Positions 8,830-22,116 of a stretch of 64,000 bases of DNA are shown here, piece by piece. The position numbers and the translations under genes are program-made. The notes below the pieces were generated by a model, which was not told where the DNA came from, ran no database searches, and was given only the letters and a program-made list of their open reading frames with translations. The stretch comes from an uncultured Mailhella sp. (GTDB lineage: Bacteria; Desulfobacterota; Desulfovibrionia; Desulfovibrionales; Desulfovibrionaceae): positions 1-64,000 of the forward strand of contig NZ_CALUWY010000004.1 of the NCBI RefSeq assembly GCF_944324615.1. Direction: 5' to 3'. Numbering within the stretch: the first letter of the stretch is position 1; each line of letters starts with the position of its first letter.

Positions 8830-10197
8830 TTAAAAGAACTTCTGAATATAGCCCTGGGCAAAGATGAACAGGAAGATCACCGGCAGTATCCAGGTAAGGT
8901 AGAAGCGCAGGAACTTCGGAAACTTCATTCCCCTGCCCTCGTCGGCCTCGGCCACGAAGTTGTCCCAGCCCCAGCCGTAGCGGTGGCAGCAGAACAGCAT
9001 GAACAGGAAGGAACCGAGAGGCAGAATATTGTTGCTGATGATGAAGTCCTCAAGATCCAGCACGCTGCTTCCCTTGCCGAAGGGCTCGAAACCGGACCAC
9101 ACATTGAAGCCCAGAATGCAGGGAAGCGTAAGGATGGTGAGCACGACGAAGTTGATGATGGTGGCCTTTCTGCGCGACCAGCCGTAACCGTCCATGAAAA
9201 AGGCGATGATGTTTTCCAGCACGGCAATGACGGTGGTGAGCGCAGCCGCGCTCATGAACACGAAGAACAGGAAGCCCCAGAAGCGGCCCCACGCCATGTT
9301 GTTGAAGATGTTGGGCAGGGTGACGAAGATGAGCCCGGGGCCTGCGTCGGGCGTGACGTTGAAGGCGAAGCAGGCCGGAAAGATGATGAGACCCGCGGTA
9401 AGGGCCACAAAGGTATCCAGCGCGACGATGATGACGGATTCCTGCGTCAGCGAACGATCCTTCTTCAGGTAGCTGCCGAAAATGCACATGCTGCCCATGC
9501 CCACGCTCAGGGTGAAGAAGGCCTGGTTCATGGCGTCGTTGACAAGGGCCATGAAGCCCGATTCCACGGCGCGGCCGAAATCCGGCCTGAGGTAGAATTC
9601 CATGCCCCGGCCGCCGCCTTCAAGGAAGCAGGAATGGATGGCCAGCCCCACCATGATGAACAGAAGGCCCAGCATCATGAGCTTGACCACACGTTCCACG
9701 CCCTTCTGCAGGCCCTGACCGCAGATGGCGAAGCAGGAGGCGGAAACCACCACCGTCCAGAACAGCATGGTCCACGGGCTGCCCAGCATGCCGCTGAACA
9801 CGGCGGGCACCTGCTCCGTGGGAACCTCCAGAGTGCCGTTCAGCATGAACCAGCAGTAACAGAGCATCCACCCTGCGATGGGAATATAGAACATCATGAG
9901 AAGATAGTTGCCGATGGGGCTCATGATGCCGAACTTATGCCACCATGTCCCCTTCGGTTCCAGCTTTTCCAAGGCATGGGCCATGTTGCGCTTCGACGCG
10001 CGGCCCACGGAAAATTCCATGATGAGCACGGGAAGCCCCACAAAAAGCAGGAAAAGAAGATAGACTACAAGAAATACGGCACCGCCGTACTTGCCGGTAA
10101 TGTATGGGAAACGCCACACGTTGCCGAGACCGATGGCACAGCCGGCGGAAAGAAGCACAAAGCCCAGACGGCTGGCGAGCTGTTCTCTTTGAAGCAT
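8830..10197 (-). CDS. NSS-family sodium:amino acid symporter (copy 3)
   Basis: This 455-residue protein shares the N-terminal pattern QREQLASRLGF and the GLGNVWRFPYITGKYGG helix-1 signature with its two downstream neighbours. The frame is open for another 262 codons upstream, antisense to the ClC gene, but only the ATG at 10197 has AGGAG in front and aligns with the paralogs. Role: probable sodium-coupled amino acid import across the inner membrane. It is the first transcribed member of the triplet. Confidence 0.88.
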   Translation of the reverse strand: MLQREQLASRLGFVLLSAGCAIGLGNVWRFPYITGKYGGAVFLVVYLLFLLFVGLPVLIMEFSVGRASKRNMAHALEKLEPKGTWWHKFGIMSPIGNYLLMMFYIPIAGWMLCYCWFMLNGTLEVPTEQVPAVFSGMLGSPWTMLFWTVVVSASCFAICGQGLQKGVERVVKLMMLGLLFIMVGLAIHSCFLEGGGRGMEFYLRPDFGRAVESGFMALVNDAMNQAFFTLSVGMGSMCIFGSYLKKDRSLTQESVIIVALDTFVALTAGLIIFPACFAFNVTPDAGPGLIFVTLPNIFNNMAWGRFWGFLFFVFMSAAALTTVIAVLENIIAFFMDGYGWSRRKATIINFVVLTILTLPCILGFNVWSGFEPFGKGSSVLDLEDFIISNNILPLGSFLFMLFCCHRYGWGWDNFVAEADEGRGMKFPKFLRFYLTWILPVIFLFIFAQGYIQKFF

Positions 10198-10354
10198 AAT
10201 CCATTCTCCTGCAAATGATTTCTTTAGGTATAGGCAAAAAAAGCCGGAAACGGCAACAACAAAAGTCTCTCTCCGGCCTGTTGAACGCCGCTTGCGCCGA
10301 AGGAAAGGCTGTACTACACCTTTTGAGCGCACACCTTTTCCCGCAGGGCACAAC

Positions 10355-11677
10355 ATGGACGAACGACACAACAAACGCTGGACGCGCTGGGCGAACCGGA
10401 GCCTGCTTGCGCTGGAGGGAACGCTCACGGGCGTTGCCTGCGCCTTTGTCATCTGCCTTTTCCGTCTTTCCCGCGACAGCGCCGCCCCCGTCATTGCAAC
10501 GTGGCTTTCCTCATGGAAGGAACACTGGTACACGGCCCCGCTCTGGCTCTTCGTTCTCGTGGCGGCGGCGCGCTTTCTGGGCTGGCTGGTGGGCAGGGTT
10601 CCGCTCATTTCCGGCAGCGGCATCCCGCAGACGGAACTCATCGTACGGGGCAGACTCCACATTTCGCGCAGGGAATGGCTCAGGATCCTGCCTGCGAAAT
10701 TCGCAGGCTGCCTCATCTCCACGCTGGGCGGCCTGTCTCTCGGCAGGGAAGGCCCCTGCATACAGATGGGCGCGGCCACGGCCGCACTTCTCACGGGACT
10801 CTGGGACCGGTTCTGGTTTTCCGGCCACATCCACATCGCCGCCGGTGCGGCGGCGGGCATGACGGCGGCCTTCGGTTCCCCCGTGGCCGGTCTGCTTTTC
10901 GTCTTTGAGGAAATGAAAAGCCGCTTCACCTGGGGCGGCTTCATCGCGGTGGGCTTTGCCGTCGCCTCCGCCGAAGTGATCACCCGCTTCGTGTTCGGCT
11001 TCGGCCTTGTCTTCCCCTTCAGCCATGTTCAGGCGCCCTCTCTTGCGGAATGCTGGCTGCTGCCCGTCATGGGCGTGGCCATGGGTGCGGCGGGCGTTTT
11101 CTACAACAAGGCCCTGCTCGGCACCAAGAACTTCGAGGCCGCGCATACGCCCCTGTCCCAGAACTGGCGCATCCTGCCCCCCATGCTGGTTGCCTTCGTG
11201 CTGGCCCTCACCTGCCCGGCCGTACTCGGCGGAGGAGAAGACCTTGCCGGAAGCCTCATCCGTTTCGCCGCCGATCCTTCTGCCGTACTTCTCTCCCTGC
11301 TGCTTCTCGCCGCTCTGAAAATCGCCTTTTCCCTGCTGAGCTATACCGGCAACGTGCCCGGCGGCATTCTCATGCCCATGCTCTGCATAGGCGCCCTTCT
11401 CGGCGCTCTGTGCGGGCAGGCCGCTCTCGGTGCGGGCCTTGTGGACGAAACGTCGTGGCAGAGCTTCATCATCTACGGCATGGCGGGCTTCTTCGTTTCC
11501 ATGGTGCGCGTTCCTCTGACGGGTATTGCCCTGGTCACGGAAATGTCCGGCGCGCTCTGCTGCCTGCCCGGCGCCTTCGTGGTGGCCTTCATCGCCTCAT
11601 GGACGGCGGATGCGCTCCGCTGCCCGCCGGTGTACGATTCCCTGCGCGCCGCCATCGTGGTTTCCAGAAAGAAATAA
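10355..11677 (+). CDS. ClC-family chloride/proton transporter
   Basis: This 440-residue membrane protein carries the three ClC anion-pathway signatures: GSGIP (87-91), GREGP with the gating glutamate Glu132, and a C-terminal GGILMP segment. The internal glutamate pair in LLFVFEEM, equivalent to the proton glutamate of the E. coli exchanger, is kept, which suggests a Cl-/H+ antiporter rather than a channel. No CBS domains follow. ATG at 10355 is preceded by GCAGGGC. It is divergent from the NSS genes and convergent with gyrA. Likely function: acid tolerance or anion homeostasis. Confidence 0.88.
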   Translation: MDERHNKRWTRWANRSLLALEGTLTGVACAFVICLFRLSRDSAAPVIATWLSSWKEHWYTAPLWLFVLVAAARFLGWLVGRVPLISGSGIPQTELIVRGRLHISRREWLRILPAKFAGCLISTLGGLSLGREGPCIQMGAATAALLTGLWDRFWFSGHIHIAAGAAAGMTAAFGSPVAGLLFVFEEMKSRFTWGGFIAVGFAVASAEVITRFVFGFGLVFPFSHVQAPSLAECWLLPVMGVAMGAAGVFYNKALLGTKNFEAAHTPLSQNWRILPPMLVAFVLALTCPAVLGGGEDLAGSLIRFAADPSAVLLSLLLLAALKIAFSLLSYTGNVPGGILMPMLCIGALLGALCGQAALGAGLVDETSWQSFIIYGMAGFFVSMVRVPLTGIALVTEMSGALCCLPGAFVVAFIASWTADALRCPPVYDSLRAAIVVSRKK

Positions 11678-11825
11678 GAAAAAAAGACAGCGTAAGGGGA
11701 AAACTTTAAAAAAGGCTTTCCCCTCCTCTCCCGCTTTCTTAGCCATTTCCCTGCCGACAGCAGGCAGACAAGACAGAAAAAGACCCCTCCCCTGTCGGTC
11801 CTCCCGGAATCCGGCATGGAAGGCA

Positions 11826-11862
11826 CAAAAAAACGCCGGCTCTCTGAGTCGGCGTTTTTTAC
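11826..11862 (+). terminator. Rho-independent terminator between clc and gyrA
   Basis: CGCCGGCTC/GAGTCGGCG stem (one G-T pair), loop TCT, flanked by A-run and T-run, so it may work in both directions. The sequence between the clc stop and this stem is strikingly C/T-rich but carries no gene. Confidence 0.85.
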
Positions 11863-11908
11863 GGCCTTTCCTGTAAAAACAAAAGTCTTTGAAGGAAGGG
11901 AGGGGTGC

Positions 11909-11952
11909 GGGGAGGGAGGGGAACTTTCTTCAGAAAGTTCCCCTTCCTCCCC
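11909..11952 (-). repeat. Large near-perfect inverted repeat after gyrA
   Basis: GGGGAGGGAGGGGAACTTTC (from 11909) is matched by its inverse ending at 11952, giving a stem of about 20 bp with one G-T position and a loop of only a few bases. It lies ten bases past the gyrA stop. It has no T-run, so it may be a transcript-end stabiliser or a dispersed palindromic element rather than a classical terminator. Confidence 0.7.
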
Positions 11953-11962
11953 GCTGCATACT

Positions 11963-14401
<2,439 letters not shown>

Positions 14402-14504
14402 TTTGGAATCCTTGCGTGCAGTTTGATTTTCCGTGAAGGGGAAGCCCCCTGCACGGCAGAGCGTATCTCTTCGCCGTGCAGGAACAGGTGAGGCTTCTCC
14501 TCAT

Positions 14505-17021
<2,517 letters not shown>

Positions 17022-17067
17022 TTATACCTTTCCGGCGCGCAAAATGGCTGCTGCAGCCTTCAGAAAA

Positions 17068-17093
17068 GGCAAGGCCCCGTGACGGGGCCTTTG
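17068..17093 (-). terminator. Terminator or attenuator between dnaN and gyrB
   Basis: AAGGCCCCG/CGGGGCCTT (17071-17079 with 17083-17091), followed leftwards by GCCTTTTC. It suggests dnaN transcripts largely end before gyrB. Confidence 0.7.
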
Positions 17094-17156
17094 CGCGCAT
17101 GGTGAACACGGAAAAAAAGCGGGAAAAGCGCATCCGCCCTCTTCCCGCAGGGAAGG

Positions 17157-18323
17157 CTATTCCTCTTCCGTATAATAGGAGGATTCGGCGATCTTCATGG
17201 GCATGAGAATGACGGTGTACTGCGCATCTTCCGAACCGGTGATGCCGCAGGGCCCTTCCGCGCCGGTGAACACATAATGCAGGCTCTGGGACTGGAAATG
17301 TCCGAGGATGTCCATGAGGCTGCGGGTGGGGAAGGCGATGAGCTCAAGGTCGCCCGAGAAGGAACCTTCCAGATGTTCGGTGGCGGAACCGGTTTCCTGC
17401 CCCTGGGCGGAAAGTTCCACTTCCTGCGGAGAGAAACGGAAATAGGTGCAGCGGTCGCTGTCGTTGTTGAAGATGAGCAGACGATCCAGCGCGTTCAGGG
17501 TTTCGCGCCGGTCCACGTCGAGCTGCGAGGTATTGTCGCCGTCGAGTCGTGCAAGGAAGCTCAGATGATCGGGATAGCTGAAGTTGGCGCTTCTCGGCAC
17601 GCTCAGGGTTTCACTGCCCGAACCGGTGCGGATGTGGAAACGCCGTTCGCTGATGTTCAGCATGACCTCGTCGCTGCCCAGCCACTTGCGCAGTTCGTTG
17701 ACATACTTCTTCTGGATGAGCAGGCCGTTCTCAGGAAGAAGATGCGCCAGATCGTCGTTGATGAAGCGCACCATGGCGAACTGATGCCCGTTCAGACCGC
17801 ATACATCCACCTTCCCGTTTTCTCCGGCCTTGAGGTACAGACAGGCCAGACCTTCGGCACTGTCGTCGTCGCTGATGCAGAAGGTCACCCTGTCGATGAC
17901 ATCCTGGAAGAAGTCGCCGGACCAGAGCACCGCACCTTCCTCGGGGAAGGGAGGCAGAGGCTGGAACCAGACCGGATCCACGGTGGGCAGTTTGTAGGAA
18001 CGGCGTCCCTGCTCCACGGAAAGAATGTGGGTGGACTCATCGAGCTTCAGGCTGATGTCTCCTCCGGGCAGACGGCGCAGAAGTTCCACAAAGGCGCGAC
18101 CGTTCACACCTGCCGTGCCTTCTTCCTGAATCTCCGCAGGATAGGTGCCGGTGAATTCGATGTTCACATCCGTGGACATGATGGTGAGTCTGTCCCCTTC
18201 GGGAGAACGCACGGCCTGAAGCCAGATGGAACGCAGATAGGCCGCACCGGCCTTGCTGGGAATGATGGATGCGGCTTTCTGAAGGCCTTCGATGATCTGT
18301 TCCTTTTTGACGGTCAAATACAT
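17157..18323 (-). CDS. dnaN: DNA polymerase III beta sliding clamp
   Basis: This 388-residue protein has the three-fold clamp architecture and the typical N-terminus MYLTVKKEQIIEGLQKAASI. The C-terminal ILMPMKI segment corresponds to the conserved MPMRL end of clamps. It loads onto primed DNA and tethers polymerase III. ATG at 18323 follows AAGGA. Upstream there is no dnaA, unlike the usual dnaA-dnaN order; instead there is a repeat-bearing gap of about 950 bases. Two inverted copies of TTTGTTCCTA lie 38-90 bases upstream of the start and may act on its promoter. Confidence 0.96.
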   Translation of the reverse strand: MYLTVKKEQIIEGLQKAASIIPSKAGAAYLRSIWLQAVRSPEGDRLTIMSTDVNIEFTGTYPAEIQEEGTAGVNGRAFVELLRRLPGGDISLKLDESTHILSVEQGRRSYKLPTVDPVWFQPLPPFPEEGAVLWSGDFFQDVIDRVTFCISDDDSAEGLACLYLKAGENGKVDVCGLNGHQFAMVRFINDDLAHLLPENGLLIQKKYVNELRKWLGSDEVMLNISERRFHIRTGSGSETLSVPRSANFSYPDHLSFLARLDGDNTSQLDVDRRETLNALDRLLIFNNDSDRCTYFRFSPQEVELSAQGQETGSATEHLEGSFSGDLELIAFPTRSLMDILGHFQSQSLHYVFTGAEGPCGITGSEDAQYTVILMPMKIAESSYYTEEE

Positions 18324-19184
18324 GGTTTTTCCTTGTAGTAGATGGTTAAAAGTCGGTCACTTTGTTCCTATCTATGATAACATGCCGTTTTTATTCCTTT
18401 TTATAGGAACAAAAACAGGAACGGAAAAGACATGACGCACAGCGGAAAGCCTGTGCGCAGGGGAAAAGGACGCTTTTTGTTCGTTTCTGTCGGCTTTGTG
18501 AACACGATGTGCGCATTTTTGTTCGTAACTTTGAATTGGTCAATATTTTTCACGGGATACATGGTAATTTCAGCGCCTTTCGGCAGGGTATGTTCCGCGG
18601 CGGAGGCTGCGCATTGCACAGAGGGGGCTTTCCGGAGGCTTTTGCCCGGAAGAGATGTGAACATACACTGATTTATCAATGTTTCCCACAGATTACATAA
18701 GTTAGGAACATTACGGAACAACGATGGGGCAGGGCGGAGAAACAAGCCGTGCGCCGCGCCTTTTTCCGCCGACATTCGCTGCGGAAGAAGAAAGGAACGG
18801 GGCATTGTTCGTAACTCTGCCGGGCATGTTCCCGGCAGGGAACGGGGGAGGCGGCCGGATGCTTTTGTTCCTTCACCGGCGGAACGGGGCAGCATGGGCG
18901 GCACCGGGGAAGGCGGGAATGCAGGCCGGAGAGAACAGGGAAAACGATGTGCGTCATCCATGGAGAGGAGGCCTTCCGCCGCAGAGCGGCCCGTTTTTCC
19001 GGCCGGAGACAGGCAGGAAGAACGGAGAGGGAAAAACAGGGGCGGAGAAAAAAAATTCCTTGCGTGCGTTGCCCGGAAAGCTGTGCGTAACATGGGGAAA
19101 TCTCATAGAAAAATACATCACAGGGCAAGGGGGTGTACAAGGTGGGACAGGGGGCCGGGCATAAAATTTTTTACCAGAAAACGC
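18324..19184. other. oriC: Gene-free region, candidate replication origin
   Basis: No credible gene lies here. Leftward dnaN-gyrB-gyrA and rightward genes diverge from it. Hand counts of gene-free DNA show a strand switch: 11701-11820 has 22 G and 43 C, while 18841-18960 has 50 G and 28 C. AT-rich patches occur at 18361-18415, 18525-18570 and 18660-18720. DnaA-box-like words exist only with mismatches (TTACGCACA complement near 19082; TTTCCCACA near 18682). No perfect TTWTNCACA was found, so this remains a candidate. Confidence 0.45.
18361..18872. repeat. Dispersed TTTGTTCSTA-like motif, both orientations
   Basis: TTTGTTCCTA at 18361-18370 and its exact inverse TAGGAACAAA at 18404-18413. TTTGTTCGTT at 18476-18485. 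TTTGTTCGTA at 18518-18527 and ATTGTTCGTA at 18804-18813; these two share TTGTTCGTAACT. TAGGAACA at 18703-18710, TACGGAACAA at 18712-18721 and TTTTGTTCCT near 18864. Iteron-like spacing is irregular. The binding protein is unknown. Confidence 0.55.
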
Positions 19185-19214
19185 TTGCATAAACAAGTGG
19201 TTTCTTGGTTATAT
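19185..19214 (+). promoter_or_regulatory. Possible sigma-70 promoter of the M23 peptidase gene
   Basis: TTGCAT (19185-19190) and TTATAT (19209-19214) are separated by 18 bases. They lie about 65 bases upstream of the chosen start. Confidence 0.4.
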
Positions 19215-19279
19215 ACCCGCTGGGCGATGCTTCCCTTCCTTACATTTTTTTGCTTTTCGCTCATGACACGGCGGTTGTT

Positions 19280-20791
19280 ATGATAAAAAAATATCAAATA
19301 TTCCGCGCGCTGCCGGCGCGTGCTCTCTGTTTTGTGCTCCTGGGCGCCGTTGCGGCGGGCTTTTTCCTTACACGGGACGATGAGGTTCCCGCACTGTTTC
19401 CTGCCGATGCGGCGCTGTTCTCCCAGGCCGTTCAGCCTCACGATTTTTCCCTGGGCATGGATGTGCCGGAACAGGGCACCATGCAGCTTGCCTCTCTGGG
19501 CAGCGGTCTTTCCCTGATGAAGGATCTCTGGAACGAGAGCGGCCTTGCCGGAAGTGAAGGCGAAAGCCCTGCTCCCCGGTACGACGATTCCCTTCAGGCC
19601 TTCCTCGACGCGCGCGAGGGCATGTGCATTCCGAACTATTCCGAAGCCGTGCCGTGGGAAAAGGACAGGCGCTACATGGTGGAGGATTCGGGCTGCGGCA
19701 CGCAGATCTTCCGCAGCGCCGTGCGCAGCGGCGACAATGCGGGGGCGCTTCTCTTCCCCTGGCTGGACAACAATGAAACGGATCAGGCCGTCCGGGCCGC
19801 ATCCGCCGTCTATCCTCTGACAAGACTCATGCCCGGGCACCTTTTCAGCGTGGAACGCAACACGCAGGATGAGAAGGTGATGCGCCTCATGTACGACATC
19901 GACGAGGCAAGCCGCCTTGTGGTGGAACGCGCGGAAGAGGGCTTTACCGCCCGTGTGGATGTTCTGGAATTTGATACGAAGCTGGTCAAGGTGAGCGGCG
20001 TCATCCGTTCCTCGCTGTTCGAGGCCATGGCCGACGCCGGGGAATCCGCCAATCTGGCCGTGCGTCTGGCCGAGGTGTTCACCCATCAGGTCAACTTCGT
20101 GAAGGACGTGCAGGAAGGCGACACCTTCGAGCTGGTGGTGGAAAAGAAGTATCTCGGCGATGAATTCCGCCGCTACGGCGATATCATCGCCGCGCGCTTT
20201 ACCAACGACGGAACGGCCTTCGAGGCCTTCCGCTTTGTGGACGGAAGCGGCAGAGCCCGGTATTTCGCCGCCGACGGCAGTTCGCTGGAAACGCAGTTTC
20301 TCAAGGCTCCGCTCAACTTCACGCGCGTGAGCTCCGGGTACACCATGCACCGCAGGCACCCCGTGTTCGGCAAGGTGCGCCCCCATCAGGGTGTGGATTA
20401 CGCCGCTCCCAAGGGCACGCCCGTCAAGGCGCTCGGCGCGGGCACGGTGACGTTCCGCGGCTGGAAGAACGGGTACGGCAACACCCTCATCATCCGGCAC
20501 AGCGGCGGCATTGAAACGCAGTATGCCCACCTTTCCCGCTTCGCCTCCTCCCTGAAGGTGGGGCAGAAGGTCGATCAGGGCGAGGTGGTGGCCTTTGTGG
20601 GCGCCACCGGCATCGCCACGGGGCCGCATCTTGATTTCCGTGTCAGGAAAAACGGTAAATTCGTCAACCCCGACACCCTTTCCGGCTCGCGTTCCGCTCC
20701 GGTGACGAAGAAGAGCCGCGACAAATTCAACGTGACCGTGGCGCAGGCCCGTTCTCTGCTCGACGGCGACATCGCCGTAGCGGAGAAGTAG
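19280..20791 (+). CDS. M23-family murein peptidase, membrane-anchored
   Basis: This 503-residue protein has one N-terminal membrane segment (about 12-30) and a long periplasmic region related to OapA/MepM-type proteins. The C-terminal LytM/M23 domain is at about 355-465. Metal motif HxxxD is present (His369, Asp373), as is the active-site YAHL (His417). The usual final HxH reads HLD (His450, Asp452), so one zinc-ligand histidine is replaced by aspartate. It probably cuts peptidoglycan crosslinks or acts as an activator. The start at MIKKYQ is chosen because the membrane anchor follows it directly; the ribosome site (GGCGG) is weak. Confidence 0.85.
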   Translation: MIKKYQIFRALPARALCFVLLGAVAAGFFLTRDDEVPALFPADAALFSQAVQPHDFSLGMDVPEQGTMQLASLGSGLSLMKDLWNESGLAGSEGESPAPRYDDSLQAFLDAREGMCIPNYSEAVPWEKDRRYMVEDSGCGTQIFRSAVRSGDNAGALLFPWLDNNETDQAVRAASAVYPLTRLMPGHLFSVERNTQDEKVMRLMYDIDEASRLVVERAEEGFTARVDVLEFDTKLVKVSGVIRSSLFEAMADAGESANLAVRLAEVFTHQVNFVKDVQEGDTFELVVEKKYLGDEFRRYGDIIAARFTNDGTAFEAFRFVDGSGRARYFAADGSSLETQFLKAPLNFTRVSSGYTMHRRHPVFGKVRPHQGVDYAAPKGTPVKALGAGTVTFRGWKNGYGNTLIIRHSGGIETQYAHLSRFASSLKVGQKVDQGEVVAFVGATGIATGPHLDFRVRKNGKFVNPDTLSGSRSAPVTKKSRDKFNVTVAQARSLLDGDIAVAEK

Positions 20792-20813
20792 CGCTCATCG
20801 CGTATCGTAAAGC

Positions 20814-20856
20814 AAGGGCTGGTTCCTCCCTGTGCCGGAGAAACCAGCCCTTCTCT
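20814..20856 (+). terminator. Terminator after the M23 peptidase gene
   Basis: GGGCTGGTT/AACCAGCCC (20816-20824 with 20842-20850), followed by TTCTCTT. Confidence 0.75.
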
Positions 20857-20890
20857 TGATGTTTCCCTCTTATGCCCGCAGGGGCGGAAG

Positions 20891-21997
20891 ATGATGACCA
20901 TGATGAACGAATCAGATTTTCAGCTGTCGAGCTACGATTACGAACTGCCGGAAGAGCGCATTGCGCAGTATCCGCCGAAGGAGCGCGGTGCCTCCCGCCT
21001 CATGGTGCTGGACAGGGAAAGCGGCAGGAACATCCATTCCACCTTTTCCCATCTGCCCGACTTTCTGCCGGAAGGGGCGCTGCTGGTGGCCAACAATTCC
21101 TGCGTGGTGCCTGCCCGCCTTTTCGGACACCGGCCTTCCGGAGGCAAGGTGGAACTTCTGCTGCTGACGCCGCCGCCCCTTCTCAAGGCCTGCGCCACGG
21201 AGGAGAACGGCTGGAAAAAGGCCCCGGCGGAAGTGCTGCTCCGTCCCTCCCGCAACATCAGAACGGGCGACCGCCTGCATTTTGACGACTGCATCGAAGC
21301 GGAGGTCGTGGAGAAGAAGGACTTCGGCAGGCACGACGTGGTGCTGTTCTGGAAGGGCGATCTGGTGGAGTGCATGAAGCGCATCGGCCGCCTGCCTCTG
21401 CCGCCCTACATCAAGCGCGAGCAGAGCGGCGAGGACATCGCCCGTTACCAGACCGTGTATGCCGACAGGGAGAAGTCCGGGAGCGTGGCCGCGCCCACGG
21501 CAGGGCTGCATTTCACCGAGGACATGCGTGAACGGCTTGCCCGGCAGGGCATAGGCTGGGCCGAGGTGACGCTCCATGTGGGCTACGGCACCTTCAGCCC
21601 CGTGCGGGAAAGCGATATCCGCGAGCACCCCATGCACAGCGAATATGTGGAAATTTCCCCGGAGAGCGCAAAAATGGTGCGCGATGCCCGCGCCGAGGGC
21701 CGCCCCGTCATTGCCGTGGGCACCACCTCCTGCCGCACGCTGGAAGGCTGCGCTTCCCAGAACGGCGGCGTCATTCCCGCGGAGGGCTGGCACGGCTGGA
21801 CCAATATCTTCATTTACCCCGGCTACAAATTCCATGTGGTGGACAAGCTCATCACCAACTTCCATCTGCCGCAGTCGTCCCTCATCATGCTGGTGGCGGC
21901 CCTGTGCGGCAGGGAACGCATCCTTTCCGCCTATGCCGAGGCCGTGCAGGAAAAGTACCGCTTCTTCTCCTACGGCGACGCCATGTTCATACGCTAG
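20891..21997 (+). CDS. queA: tRNA S-adenosylmethionine ribosyltransferase-isomerase
   Basis: This 368-residue cytosolic enzyme converts preQ1-34 of tRNA to epoxyqueuosine, using the ribosyl part of SAM. Signature segments are LPPYIKRE, GSVAAPTAGLHFTEDM, VTLHVGYGTFSPVR, VGTTSCRTLEG and TNIFIYPGYKFHVVDKLITN. Full family length. Several adjacent ATG codons (20891, 20894, 20903) follow GGGGCGG; the first is used here. It is flanked by terminators on both sides, so it appears to be a single-gene unit; tgt is not in the window. Confidence 0.95.
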   Translation: MMTMMNESDFQLSSYDYELPEERIAQYPPKERGASRLMVLDRESGRNIHSTFSHLPDFLPEGALLVANNSCVVPARLFGHRPSGGKVELLLLTPPPLLKACATEENGWKKAPAEVLLRPSRNIRTGDRLHFDDCIEAEVVEKKDFGRHDVVLFWKGDLVECMKRIGRLPLPPYIKREQSGEDIARYQTVYADREKSGSVAAPTAGLHFTEDMRERLARQGIGWAEVTLHVGYGTFSPVRESDIREHPMHSEYVEISPESAKMVRDARAEGRPVIAVGTTSCRTLEGCASQNGGVIPAEGWHGWTNIFIYPGYKFHVVDKLITNFHLPQSSLIMLVAALCGRERILSAYAEAVQEKYRFFSYGDAMFIR

Positions 21998-22018
21998 GGC
22001 GTTCTGACGGACATGTAT

Positions 22019-22056
22019 GAGGGCCATGCGCTTTTTCCGCGCATGGCCCTCTCTTT
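22019..22056 (+). terminator. Rho-independent terminator of queA
   Basis: Perfect 13-bp stem GAGGGCCATGCGC/GCGCATGGCCCTC (22019-22031 with 22039-22051), followed by TCTTTT-type tail. Confidence 0.9.
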
Positions 22057-22116
22057 TCATGTGCGGCTTTTGCCGGAAATGTCCCGGACAGGCCGTCTTT
22101 CGGGGATGTCCGCAGA

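Noticed and set aside
18401-19140. Overlapping frames in the dnaN upstream region
   Set aside because: They lack ribosome sites and family features and change composition abruptly; the region is better read as non-coding.
18324-19184. Canonical DnaA boxes or parS site
   Set aside because: No perfect TTWTNCACA or TGTTNCACGTGAAACA was found; only one- or two-mismatch words are present.
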